A program made the translations under genes and the position numbers. From the NCBI GenBank assembly GCA_003254885.1, contig QANT01005121.1, forward strand, positions 1 through 64,000: DNA of 64,000 nucleotides, given 5' to 3'. This document shows, piece after piece, positions 46,500 through 57,700 of this stretch (within the stretch, counting starts at the first letter, position 1; each line of letters begins with the position of its first letter). Under the pieces are notes generated by a model that worked only from the letters and a program-made list of their open reading frames with translations, was not told the DNA's origin and ran no database searches. The DNA comes from Purshia tridentata. Taxonomy: Eukaryota; Streptophyta; Magnoliopsida; Rosales; Rosaceae.

Positions 46500-48600
46500 G
46501 ATAAAGTTACAGCCCGACATTGGATTGTCCAAATGGAGTTAAACTTCTATAGATGAGATAAGTGATAAAGATGAAAGAAATCTCATGTTTAAAAAAAATA
46601 TAAGTCTATCAGATTATTTTATCTCTAAGTGTGATTATCATTTAAATTTGAATTTTGAGTGATCACATCCTCATCTCTTTAGACTTATGGTGGTCTTTAT
46701 AAATAGAGTATGAGAGATTCAGAATAAAAGGAGACAGAGAAAAGAGACACCGAAAGGCTGAAGGAGTAAAGAACAGAGAAAATAAAATTTCTACGAAAAA
46801 AAACTATTGCAAGACTATTGCTGCTTAATTTCAAGGTAGTGGCAGTTTACTCTCCTCTGAACTCTCCCACAAAAATTAATGTCCCTCAAAATTTGGGGAA
46901 TTCTGATCTGAACTCCTCCCATTGAAAAAAAAAAAAAACACAAAGAAAGACAAAAAAAGGGCTTCTCATATTTGGGGAGTTCTGATCTGAACTGCCCCTA
47001 CAAAAAAGAAAAGAAAAGAGAGTTTCTCTACAACAGTGTAGAGGAGGGGCAAGAACCCTCCAAAAAATATTTGCCTCAAATTGGGGTTTCACTTGAACCC
47101 CCACAAACCATTTGACAAAAGAAAAGGTTGATTGGTAAAAAAAAAAGAAAAAAAAAAGGGAGAAGTTGATTAAAGTAAAGAGTGAAAACGAAAAAATGTG
47201 GCAAAGCAAAGAAAAAAGGGGGGAGGAGTTTTCCTTTCGCTTAAACTTTTGCTGCCAAAAAAATGGAGGGAAAGGTGAGGGAGTGCAACAAGGGCATAAA
47301 AGAAAATGGAGGAAGGTTGATTGGTAAAACAACAAAAAAAAAAGAAGGAGAAGTTGATTAAAGGAAAGAGTGAAAACAAAAAAAAATGGCAAAGGAAAGA
47401 AAAAAGGGGGAGGAGTTTGCCTTTCGCTTAAACTTTTGCTTCCAGCCTGGTCCAAAAAAAAATGTATAAAGGTTGGCCTTGTTTTAATGTCAGGGAGTGC
47501 AACAAGGGCATAAAAGAAAATGGAGGGAAATTCTTTTGATAATTCCCAATGCATCAGTTTTGGCTTACTGTTCTATTCAAAGAAACAAATAAAAGCTTGC
47601 ATTCCAAGACCCATCACTTCTATGCAAGAGGCAGGCACAAAGCCTAGTTTTTGTTCAATCATACCAAAGCCTCCAAATATCTTTGAACAGATAGCCACGG
47701 GTCACCAACATCTAGAGCCAAGCTTATGGGCTCTAATACAAATTTAGTCTAGCAAAAATCCAAATGGAAATTGTTGATGGGTTCAAATTAAAATACTCAT
47801 TTAAAATATACCAACTAGCAAATAATTGGTAGAAAATAAACAAGATCCATTGGACCTATCCCAAATTATTTTACCCATTAAAAATATGAAATGTGTCAAT
47901 TAATAAATAATTGATACAAAATATTTAGTAGGCACATAATCCAATTCATAATTGCCCATTATAAAAATAAACGTGTCATTTAACAAATAAATAACACTAA
48001 GATAGTAATGGACACATTCTTTCAAATCCAAATTCCAAATTCCAAATTCATTCACTTAAATGGCACAAAACCACCTTTTTCAGTTGATACAAAACCAATT
48101 CTCCAAAATTGCACAAAGCAAACTATTCAAATTCAATAACGAACTACATCCGATTTGATCTCGTCAAGGGTATGTAGGCAACCTACCAAAATTTTGGGTG
48201 CAACCGCTACTAAATCAAATCCATCCAAACTCTATAGAAATTACTTCTATACACAAAGTCCTGAATTAATTTCCTAATTCAAATCCAAGAGCTCCAAACC
48301 CCACCCAATTTAGTAAAATCATTTAAATGGGTCATTCACCCATTTAATTCGAATCTCTGGTTCAACCAACTAAATTCACCAAACACTTCATCCACATACT
48401 AATTTTCCAATGAGTGATTCACTAATTGGAAATCACAAATCCAAACACTCACACACCTCATCAAATGGTTTCAGTTCCGTCATAATTTGAAACAAAGGGT
48501 CTTCCCTTACAATAAGGAATTGTAATTAAGAGATACACTCTATCTTAAATGGGTCGTACCCTAAATAATAAAACTCTATTTCCTAAATGAGTAGAGTGAG
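46500..48600. mobile_element. Probable LTR-type DNA (Tat/Ogre-like solo LTR or fragment)
   Basis: A U3-like start (ACAGCCCGACATTGGATTGT near 46,510), a TATA box (TATAAATAG about 46,708), a purine-rich leader, and the block GATCTCGTCAAGGGTATGTA plus GGCAACC (about 48,160) resemble Tat/Ogre-lineage LTRs as I recall them. The ends and target duplication were not resolved. 46,860-47,530 carries tandem repeats. No intact gene; it is a fossil. Confidence 0.4.
47122..47525. repeat. Purine-rich tandem duplication, about 190-215 bp unit
   Basis: GGTTGATTGGTAAAA...GAGAAGTTGATTAAAG occurs at 47,125 and 47,315. GCCTTTCGCTTAAACTTTTG and GGGAGTGCAACAAGGGCATA each occur twice (about 47,278 and 47,493 for the latter). 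The minus-strand Phe-rich ORFs here are composition artefacts. Confidence 0.85.
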
Positions 48601-48663
48601 ATTATGTTGGGTAACAAATATAATTATTAAATAATAATTTATCAAAATTTTCTTCAATACTAA

Positions 48664-49469
48664 GTGCTCGTTTGGCATTGTTTTTAGAATTGCCAAAAGC
48701 CCTTTCAGATTTGTAAAAGCGCTTTTGGTAACGTTTGGCAAAAATATATATAAGTATTTTTGGATTATAAAAGTGCTTTTAAGGTGTTTTTTGAGAAGCA
48801 CCTGACAGGTGCTTTCATCCAGGGCTGGGTTTCCATATCGCAATACCGAAAAATACCGCATACCTTACCAAAAAATATCACACGGTACGGTATAAAAACA
48901 TACTAAAACGGTATCGGCACAAATACCGTACTGTATCGATCAATATGGTATTGGTAATGGTATGGATTTACGCATACCAACGGTATACCAATACCGAAAC
49001 AATACCCATTCCATTCTTTTCTTCTCTTCTTCTCTTTTCTTTTTTCTTTTTTTTTTGCCATTGTCTTAAGGTTTTTGGGCCATAATGTTGATTTTTATTC
49101 GGGCCTTTTCTCTTAGATGTCTTTTTTGTAGTCAAAGCCCAAACAAACAACACACAACTACAGTGCCACACCCACGTTAATACCCCATTTACCACCATCT
49201 GGAAATTACCCCAGCCACCACCATCTGGAAGCTAACCGAGCCACCAAGGAATATAGGAAGAAGCATCGCAAAGCTTTGAAGAAGTGGGCAAGACAAAAAT
49301 CTCAATTGCAGCAACATCTTTATCAGTGGGAACTTGATTGACTCCTGGCCACCTCTTCATCTCAAAATTTTTCTTCGATCCCAGCTCTCTCTGATCCCAA
49401 CTACCATCAGGCCACCACCATCTCAGACCGCGTCACCAAAACCTCCCTATCTTTGTATTATCTCTCTCC

Positions 49470-49500
<31 letters not shown>

Positions 49501-49835
49501 ATCTTTATCCCTCTCTCTGTCTTTCTCTTGTTGGCAAACCCAATACGGTCCCGATGCCACACTTTTCCGACTGCCACCGAAAACTGCGGTTACTGCATCT
49601 TGTCAGAACGGCATCGGAGACAAAAACGGGGGTTTCGACCTCCAACGGTCGGCATGCGGTATCAAGGTTTTGGTATGGTTGCCGTACCGAACCCACCCCT
49701 ACTTTACTTCAAGTGCTTTTGCATAAACCACTTAGAATTTTTATAAAAATTTGTATATGCTTATTTGCAGAACCGCTTCTAGCAAAAGCGCTACTCAATA
49801 AAAGCGTATCTAAGAAGCAGTGCTAAACAGACCCT
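48664..49835. mobile_element. MITE (Tourist/PIF-like) split by a nested element
   Basis: The outer ends GTGCTCGTTTGGCATTGTTT and GCAGTGCTAAACAGACCC are imperfect inverted repeats flanked by TAA on both sides. Both halves carry AAAGCGCTTTT/AAAAGCGC-type blocks. The inner 48,821-49,700 segment interrupts it. Confidence 0.65.
48821..49700. mobile_element. Nested non-autonomous element with GGGTGGGTTC-type ends
   Basis: The left end AGGGCTGGGTTTCCATATCG and the right end (reverse) AGGGGTGGGTTCGGTACGGC are imperfect inverted repeats. Subterminal DNA is full of CGGTA/TACCG words (ATACCGAAAAATACCGCATA). The interior includes a CT microsatellite (49,480-49,500) and a leader-like stretch. hAT-like origin is a guess; the target copy is unclear. 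Confidence 0.55.
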
Positions 49836-49849
49836 AAGAAAACGTTGTA

Positions 49850-50890
49850 CAAAGCAATCTTAGACCACCTGCAAAATTTTCTAATGATGTGCACCTCATC
49901 TATGCTAATTGCGTTGGGTCTAGGTGGAATTCAAATGCTTGCATAACCATGGAAAGTCTAACTTTTGATTCTCAATCAAAAGTTATTTTATAATCCTCCC
50001 ATCGTTTCTATACTCAAAGCACTGTAAGATATACTTAGTGGGAAGTCTATCATTATTACACGTTCGATCTACAGCAAACTCCATAAAGGTAAGGTATATG
50101 ATTAAGGTTTATCTACACAAGATTAAATATAATTCCAGTCGCAGGATGTGGGCAGAGTTGATGAGTAGTTACATCAACTCAGTGAACTAATATGCGATAG
50201 TCAAATTAAATTTTAAACTCAAAGATTTCAAAATCACAAAACCTCAAAATTAACAAGCAAGACTACGGGGAAAAGAGAGCCCATGATCAAAGAAATAGAA
50301 ATATACCAAATCCAAGTCGAGTCGTCGTCAAGTTCTTTGGAAAACTGGCCTAAAAACCATTTGATGCTCGGCCTTGATTTATCGCTATGGCTGGATGAAT
50401 GAGAGATCTAAGGGTACCATTGTGTTCAGAACGATGAGAGGAACAAAACCTGGTAGGTTCGATGCTTCGTCATGGCCAGTAGATGCAAATCGCCATCGAA
50501 GTGAGGAGAGAGAAATGAGAGTGGGAGTGAGACAAAGACGGAGAAGAAACAAAGAAACATAATTGGATCGGGGGAAAAAAATAAAGCGGGCCGGAAGAAA
50601 ATAACATGGACCTATTAGAAAGCTGAATTACAACGTGGAATATATATATAGGATAGTATAGCCCAATTGGGATGTATCAATAATTTACTTTATAAAAAGT
50701 GGTATATATTTATAAATAACTTGATTTTGTATTTAGTTGCTCATAAATAAAAGCTTCTCAATAAGATACCCACTTGAACTTTGACTCAATTTACATGTTA
50801 TTATCTAAATTAAAAATTGAAGCAAGTTGCCCCTTGAATTAAATTTTGTTTGCAAGTTACCACCTCCATTCAAATCTTCAAGAGTTTTTT
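49850..50890. other. Intergenic, nothing recognised
   Basis: There is a short purine-rich ORF around 50,374-50,562, but no family motif or gene structure that I can support. Confidence 0.35.
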
Positions 50891-50994
50891 GGTCTATTCA
50901 TAGGAAAAAACTTAGGTGGGAAGCTTTTGCCAACTCAGTATGCTGAGTGGCAAGGCCCAACCAATTACAAATGGTCACATGTACAACTATTTTT

Positions 50995-51300
50995 CTATTT
51001 TTACAAACTTTTAAAATGAATTAAAAATAGCTCCAAACTCAGAAATATATATGGAAAATTCTTGTGGATTCTTCTTGACTAGTACTTATTTACTATGGAG
51101 TCAAATTACCAATTTTTTCTTTCAAGAGTTTTCAAAATATTTTGAAAGTCCAAATTTATTTCTAGAAAATAAAAATATTCTAGACTCTTTGATAATTAAT
51201 AGGATAAATTTCCGAACTCTAAAAATTTACAAAGTCTGCACCATTGGTCTTCTAAAAACCAACTGTACCTTTCTTGTGAACACTTGCTACCCATAAATAA
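50995..51300. mobile_element. MITE family 2, copy 3 (one end clear)
   Basis: AATTAAAAATAGCTCCAAAC, CTTGACTAGTACTTATTTAC and CTTGTGAACACTTGCTACCC match copy 1 at 13.4-14.1 kb in the same order. The mirrored end is missing or degraded. Confidence 0.6.
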
Positions 51301-51663
51301 CATGATTTTGTATTTTAGTTGCTCATAAATAAAATTACCAAACATTATAGGATTCGGCATCAGTATAGAGCGTTTTTACTCCTCCCTCTCTGTTGGTGCA
51401 TCACTGCAGCCCCTTCTTGGGTTTGTGGGCAATGGCTCACCTTCTTCCCTCTCTCCATGATAGCTGTAAGAGAGTAGAATTCATGATAGATGTGAGAGAG
51501 TAGAATTCAACAAAGGCTAGTACGTAAAACTAGCTTTGAAGACTAGTATTTTGGGTTTGTGGGTGTTGAAGCTTCTATGCACATCAATCTCATTATGGAC
51601 TTCATTGTTGATATATGACCTCCCTTGATTCAACGAAGATTGCAATATGTATATGTATATATA

Positions 51664-52030
51664 TACAGGCCCCTTCAAGTATGGAATATCAAATTTAAGC
51701 TTAAGTGTGGGATGGGTCGGATGGGCCCACTCTATGTAGCTTTTAAATAATCCAACCTGTGTATTTTTTAGGTCTCTATACATAGATCGTCCTTGTAAAA
51801 AATTATCCAAATTGGAAACCATTTGCCTATCTAATTTTGATCAAATATATAGATGGTTTCATAAAAAATATTTGATTCGTCTGTTTGTTTAATTAAAGTT
51901 AGATAAACAAATGACTTTCGATTTTGCTAATTTTTTGTACGGATCATCTTGGAATAAAGATATCATGATTAGACAGTTCAGATTATTGAAATACTATATG
52001 GAGTGAACCCTATGAGGGATCCCGAGCCTA
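51664..52030. mobile_element. MITE family 1, copy 3
   Basis: The left end ACAGGCCCCTTCAAGTATGG and a degraded right end ATGAGGGATCCCGAGCC lie inside a TATATA tract. Copy A shows the uninterrupted site, TGTATATGTATATGTATTCA, confirming insertion at TA. Confidence 0.8.
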
Positions 52031-52721
52031 TATATATATATATATATATAAAAGTTATAGATTCAAATATATAATAATAAGTTATAACTTGTATAATTTG
52101 TATGAACTATATATAATGAGTTATGTATTCAACTAAGCGTAAGAAAAAAAAAAAATTTGTTGATAAATTGATGTAGTTAGTTCAAAATTAAAAAGTGATG
52201 ATTTATTTGACTAAATGATTTTAGTCATAAATAAAAAAGTCTATGAGGCTCTACAAAATGTTTTCATTTAACTTAACAAAATTCCACAAAACTCTATCAT
52301 TCTATCCTACAGTAAAACTCTACAAAAGCTTGTATAAATCTTTATTGTTGTTAAAATGGATGAAATCAAGATAGATTCTATGGTCACACGAGAATCAGTG
52401 TGAGGTCCTGAAGTTGTTTAGGCAGAGACTTGAGTTAAACTTGAGCTAACAAATTTTAATTTTCTAAGTAAATGCTTCAGAAACAAAAATTGTAGCTTCA
52501 AACCAAGAATTAAACCCGCGTTAAACTGGTCATTTGTTATTAAATCATTGTTATTAAATCATCTCTCTCTCTCTGTCTGTTTGTCTGCTGCGCCAGCTCC
52601 CCTAACAAGAAAAATGAAATACTAATAACGTTTAGGCTTATCAATCTTTAGAAAATTATCTAACACAAATACTGAAATTGCGGTCATTGTCACAAAACTG
52701 AAGTACCTGGACTGAGTTTGC

Positions 52722-54672
52722 TGTTGAGTGTGCATTTGTGCATGTTTTTATATGCTAACTCCCTAACCTAGAACGCTAGAACTTGGCGTTTTGTGTCTTT
52801 TTGCTTTGTTTCTGTCTTTTGTAGGTCAAATGAAGCAATTATGAAGAAAGAAGCTAAAAGAGCCGAAATTGGACAATTCCTGATCAAACTAGGAAAACTG
52901 AAGAAATCCCGGTGGAACTAGGAAAAGCTGAAATCCTACTGAAATAAGGAATCCTAGCCAAACCAGGAAAACCATCAGTGTCCAGGGACAGAAATGAGAA
53001 ATCCTAATTGAACTAGGAAAACCAAATCCTAGTTGAACTAGGAAAACCAAATCCTAGTGGGACTAGGAAAGGTAAATCCTAGTGAGACTAGGAAAGGTAA
53101 ATCCTAGTGAGACTAGGAAAGATAAACCCTAGTTGGACTGGAAAGGGAAATCCTAATTGCACTAGGAAAACCTATTCCTAGTTGGACTAGGAAAACCTAA
53201 CCCTAGTTGGACAAAGTTTCCTAGTGGACCAAGGAATGTTGGGCCAAGGTCAAATGGGTTCTATAAGCTTCAATGGGCTCAACTTGACATCACTTGAAGG
53301 ATTGGGCCTAAGGTGGCATGCGCATGGACCAAGGGAGAGGCCCACACGCATGCAAGGGAAGAGGCGCAAGCAATGGGCTTAAGTGACTAGCCATGCCGCA
53401 AGCCCACAAGGAGAAACCCTAGCTGCACTTTCCTATTGTGCCGCAAGTTTCCTAGTCCTTGGAGGCCAAGGAATCAGCACGTCCTCACTCCTATATAAAG
53501 ACCCCCTCTCCCCATTATTTCACATCTGATTTTCAACACCTCTTTACACCAAAAAGTCAGAATTTTATATTTTTAGAGAGAGAGAGTGTGTGCCGCAAGC
53601 AAGCAAGCCAAGAGGAGGAGTGGTGCCGTGCAACCCTAGAGGATCAAGAGGAGCCGTGACACCCTTGCTGCCCCCAACCCTTGCCGTGAGCATCAAGGAG
53701 GATCCCTTGCTGCCCTAGCCTTGCCGCAAGCTCCCTAGCCTTGCCGTGACTGCCTTGTGGTTTCCCTTCTTTCTTTTTCATGCTATTTGAATTGTTTTAT
53801 TATTTTTAGTTGCTAATTAAGACCTTGAACATGGATTGGCAGTTTGTTTATTTAATTAAATATTTTATTTACATGTTCATGTCTTAGTCACTTTTATGCA
53901 TTGTTAAGTTAAAGATGAAGCCTCTATTTATGTTCGATGTTTGAAGTATGATTTCTGGAATTAATGATGATGTTACTTACATAAAATCCTATTATCTAAT
54001 TAAACTAGGCACTAGTTGTGGATGCTTTTTGACTGGCCACCTTAAGGATAAGCTTCTAGTGATGTTATAAAATTGAATAAGCTCGAAAGGATGACAATTT
54101 TAGAAGTAACAAACAGCCGCTTAAGCAACGGTTGTGGTAATAGTATTCGTATGATAGCGCCGTGTACATTTGGTTGGATAGGTGGTCTGCGTGTTTGACA
54201 TCTTCACAAAGCGTAATGACTCGTGCATGGGTGATTGCCCTAGTTTATCTAGGAACATGCACGTTAACTTGCTAAGGTAGGCCCGATAAGCTCTTAGTAC
54301 ATGCATAAGGAAGGTATAACGCCAAAGGGAAATAGCCAAAGCCTTTGGTAATCAAACTTTATGTTCGTAGTCTTTTGAAATTGCATGATTATCATATTAG
54401 TTGATCATTGATAGTTTGGTGGATTCTAATGCTTAACAATGCCATGAAAGTGTGTGTGTGTGTGTTTGAGTGTGTATGTGAGTTTTGACCCTAAATCTAA
54501 ACCCCCATGCCGTGTGTGTGTGTTGTGAATAAGCTGAATTGATTTGATGTTATTTACCTATTCCCTGTGGGATCGACCTCGTTATTTGCATGCCTTGCTA
54601 TGCCGCGATTCGTGCACTTGCGAGTAAACTTAGAATTGAGTATTTATTTGGTTCTAAGAAAACACATCAACA
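52722..54672 (+). mobile_element. Solo LTR, 1,951 bp (Athila/Tat-like)
   Basis: It begins TGTTGAGTG and ends CACATCAACA, with perfect five-base target repeats TTTGC at 52,717-52,721 and 54,673-54,677. TATATAAAG at about 53,492 is a good promoter. The 3' part (GGGATCGACCTCGTTATTTG ... CACTTGCGAGTAAACTTAG) is typical of plant Ty3 LTRs that precede a GGCGCCG-type primer site. An internal array of AATCCTAGTTGAACTAGGAA-type 24-bp units lies at 52,905-53,215. No internal region: a solo LTR left by recombination. Confidence 0.88.
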
Positions 54673-54869
54673 TTTGCACTTATTGCAGATCACTTTCCAA
54701 TTGAGTAAAGGCATCCTGAACACCCAAAAATTATGGCAAATTAATAAAAGATGAATTACATATAGACAAGAGAAGAGACAAAGCATTGAAAAGCTTGTGA
54801 AGATAGAGAGGGCTTACTTTGTGCTACAATATATGCGGAGCTTCAAGCAAAGTTTTTTTAATTGCTTTG

Positions 54870-56600
54870 GTTAATTTAAAAGGATATTAGTATTTTATAA
54901 TTAAAAAAGTAAATAATTATAAAGTCCAAATTTGAACTCTCATTCCCTCTTAGATCCACCTTCTTAATTGAGTTTCCCAAATGGTCCCTTTAATTTTCTT
55001 TCGGTCCACATTCTAACCTCTCCGTTTCTCTTCGTCAATTTCATTTCTTTTTCCTCATTCACGCACAGGCAAAACCACATTGTCTTTCTTCTCCATCTGC
55101 ATCGTCTCACTCTCTCTCTTTGATGCATCGTTGTCCGACCATGGATGGGGCGAGACTCACTTCCTCATGCTTGCCTCTCCTTCCCATGGCCTTTAATCGT
55201 TCATCCAGTCACTGACGACGACAGATCGACGCAAAAATCAAGAGTAAACTTCAGTGGCGATCTGGTTTCTGGCCATGTCGAGGCACCAGACTTACTGGGT
55301 TTTTTTTCCTCTCGTCCTTCTGAACATGACAGTACCCTCAGATCGTCCATCCACCTAGCTATGGCGCACGAATTGACGCCGATGAGTTCTATAGCTGCTG
55401 TTGCTTGCTTTGCTATGGTTCACGCCATGTCTGTTGCTCTCTCTGTTTCTATTCTCTGCTCTATCTCGAGGAAGACAGACACCTCCAAGCTTGTAAGTGC
55501 CTCCTACCTCGTAAATTTCTCTTTTATATGTTTCTTTGTTTAACTGAGGATCTCTATATCATGAAGGTTAGTTGTCTTTTGATTGGTTAGTAGAGACTGT
55601 AGCTCAGTATGAGACTTTTTCGGGGCATACATATATATATGATTGGTTAGCACAGACAATAGCTCTATAATAGCTTAGACAGCTCCCTTGTGGGGCATAG
55701 CACAAAAGCTCAAGGACGCCTGGGCTTCATTTGAATACCATTTTCTTACACCATGAAGTGCCAATTTTGTGACTTTTTTTTACCAAATATTCTATTTATA
55801 AATTACGTCTATTGATTGCTCATTAAGGTTTTTTTCATGGTGTTCATCATGCACTTGTGGGGTTATACATATTAGCGAGGCCTTTTTTTTCTTATTTTGT
55901 TGGTTCTTTCCTATACAAGTGAAAGAAGTTTATTCTATACTATACAGGTTCATGTAATTGTGTGCATATACTTGATAAAGTCCATTTGGGAAGATGAATG
56001 TATAGCAGGGTGTACTTGTGTATATATATATATATCTGTGTTTGTTTAGGGGGAGAAGTTGAAAGAGGATGTGCAACAAGACAATGTCTTATAATCCTTG
56101 CATTTGTACCTCTTACTTTAAAACTAGCTTTCTCTTACTTTGACTTCTATTCAGTTCTTATATGTTTCATTCTGCAATTACCATACATTAATAGAGGCTA
56201 TAGGATGCAAAACAACATTAATGTTCAATTTTGGGTCATTCTTTCAATACATAAGTCTGGATTCTAGAATTAGTTTAGTTTGTGATACAGGATATCGCCA
56301 CCATCAGTGAAACTCATTGTATCTTATCTAACCTGAACTTTAATCTTATGGTTTTTGTGGCACCAATGTCATGTTAAGGTACATTATAATTCAACTTATG
56401 CATTTTTTTTTTCCATCTCATTAAAGTGACAATGATTATAGCCATGATGAATCAACAACTTTTTTTTTCAGTAATGCGCTAAGGATGTGAGAACAAGCTC
56501 GACCAACTTACGGCGAATCAATAGTTTTTCTTCAATGCTTATTGTTTTTTTTTTTCATTATGTTGTTTAATATTACTTTGATCCTAATTATATTATCTTT
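54870..56600. other. Intergenic with a GC-rich gene-like island
   Basis: 55,020-55,500 has a CT-rich leader, ATG at 55,145 with a 132-codon ORF, and a possible donor (GTAAGTGCC at about 55,491). The composition resembles a first exon, but there is no domain and no second exon. The rest is AT-rich and unrecognised. Confidence 0.3.
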
Positions 56601-56624
56601 ACTTTAGTACATTCTTTCTTGTTT

Positions 56625-57205
56625 CACAGTAACAATACCTGATTGTTACTGTCAGTCAGTAACAATAAGGTTGTTATTATATTACCTGTTTGTTATTGGT
56701 ATATTGTTATTGTCAGAAAGTAACAAGAAGGTGATTGTTATTATGTGACAGTAGCAATCACATGATTGTTACTTTTTCAATATTGTGATTTTCTAAACTT
56801 GTTACTTTGTGACAATAGCAATCACTCGATTGTTACTCTACGAATATTGTAATTTTCTATGGTTTGAATTGTAGTTTTGACAGTAATAATAAGATCATTG
56901 TCACTGTAGTAACAATGACAATGCTTGATTATTCTTTAATGAACAGTGAAATTTTTTTGATTTGGTTCAGAATGTCATTGTTATTATTCGACAGTAACAA
57001 TTCTCTAAATATAAAAAAAAAATTATTTCATTTTTTATGTTTTATGCTATTTTTTATGTTTTTATACACAAAAAAATATAAATTTTGTATAAGTTGTTTT
57101 ATTTTTGAGGTTTTTTGCAAAGTAAGAATTATTACTGTTAGACAGTAACAATTCTCAAAAGTACTATAGTATGTTACAGTAACGTTGCTACAGTAACGCC
57201 GTTAC
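56625..57205. repeat. Degenerate array of AGTAACAAT / ATTGTTACT inverted motifs
   Basis: At least a dozen copies of GTAACAAT or its reverse ATTGTTAC occur in about 580 bp, often paired as GTAACAAT...ATTGTTAC with short loops and sharing GACAGTAGCAATCAC-type spacers. It is not a simple microsatellite because spacing varies. Confidence 0.8.
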
Positions 57206-57394
57206 TGTAGTAACAGAATTTTTAAAAAGTGGGCCGCTACAGTAATTAACTGTAGCGGGTGGGTCGAATAAATAGCAAATTTTCTAAAATGGACTTTAAA
57301 AAAAATCACCCTAATTAAAACACTTTATCTTTTCTAATTTAATCTTAGTAATCAAATGAAGCCTATAAGCCTTACAAAACATGTGTCACTCTTC

Positions 57395-57700
57395 CCGGAC
57401 GTCTCACTCACACCGAAACCAATTACAATTGCCCCATCCTCACCGTCCATTCCAATCAAACTAATCAATCGAGCCGGTACCAATCCCTAGCTTCTCAGCC
57501 CCATCGACAAGAACACCTGCTCGTTTGACGGAGTCAAAAAACGGCAAGACCCTGATGTGGTGGTCGACGGGTCTGGAGACCTCTTCGCCGAGGTCGAGCT
57601 CGACGGCGGTGACGCAGATCTCTCTGAGGCTGAGGCCTAGCTTGTCGCCGATGCGAGAGGCAAGAGAAGGGCGTGCTCTGGTTTTTGGTTTGGGCCCTCT
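57395..57700 (-). pseudogene. GC-rich captured exon scrap, family unknown
   Basis: GC-rich DNA unlike its flanks and absent from copy A. The minus strand has an uninterrupted protein-like frame (KLGLSLREICVTAVELDLGE and RPVDHHIRVLPFFD). There is no intact gene around it. I cannot name the family; a host exon picked up by the transposon-rich segment is the best guess. Confidence 0.35.

Larger units (their letters stand above)
51637..54860. repeat. Segmental duplication copy C
   Basis: 51,637-51,660 and 52,045-52,690 match 36,160-37,700 of copy A with the GGT block and another 0.4 kb missing. 54,675-54,860 matches 38,205-38,405, the DNA just downstream of the CNL stop. Two insertions split it: MITE copy 3 (51,664-52,030) and a solo LTR (52,722-54,672). 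So a CNL relative may once have stood to its right; none remains there. Confidence 0.8.

Noticed and set aside
46886-47554. 222-codon Phe/Ser-rich minus-strand ORF
   Set aside because: It arises from the purine-rich tandem repeat; composition only, no motif.
49334-49826. Overlapping plus-strand ORFs of 90-130 codons
   Set aside because: They run through the CT microsatellite and across the border of a nested transposon; no domain.
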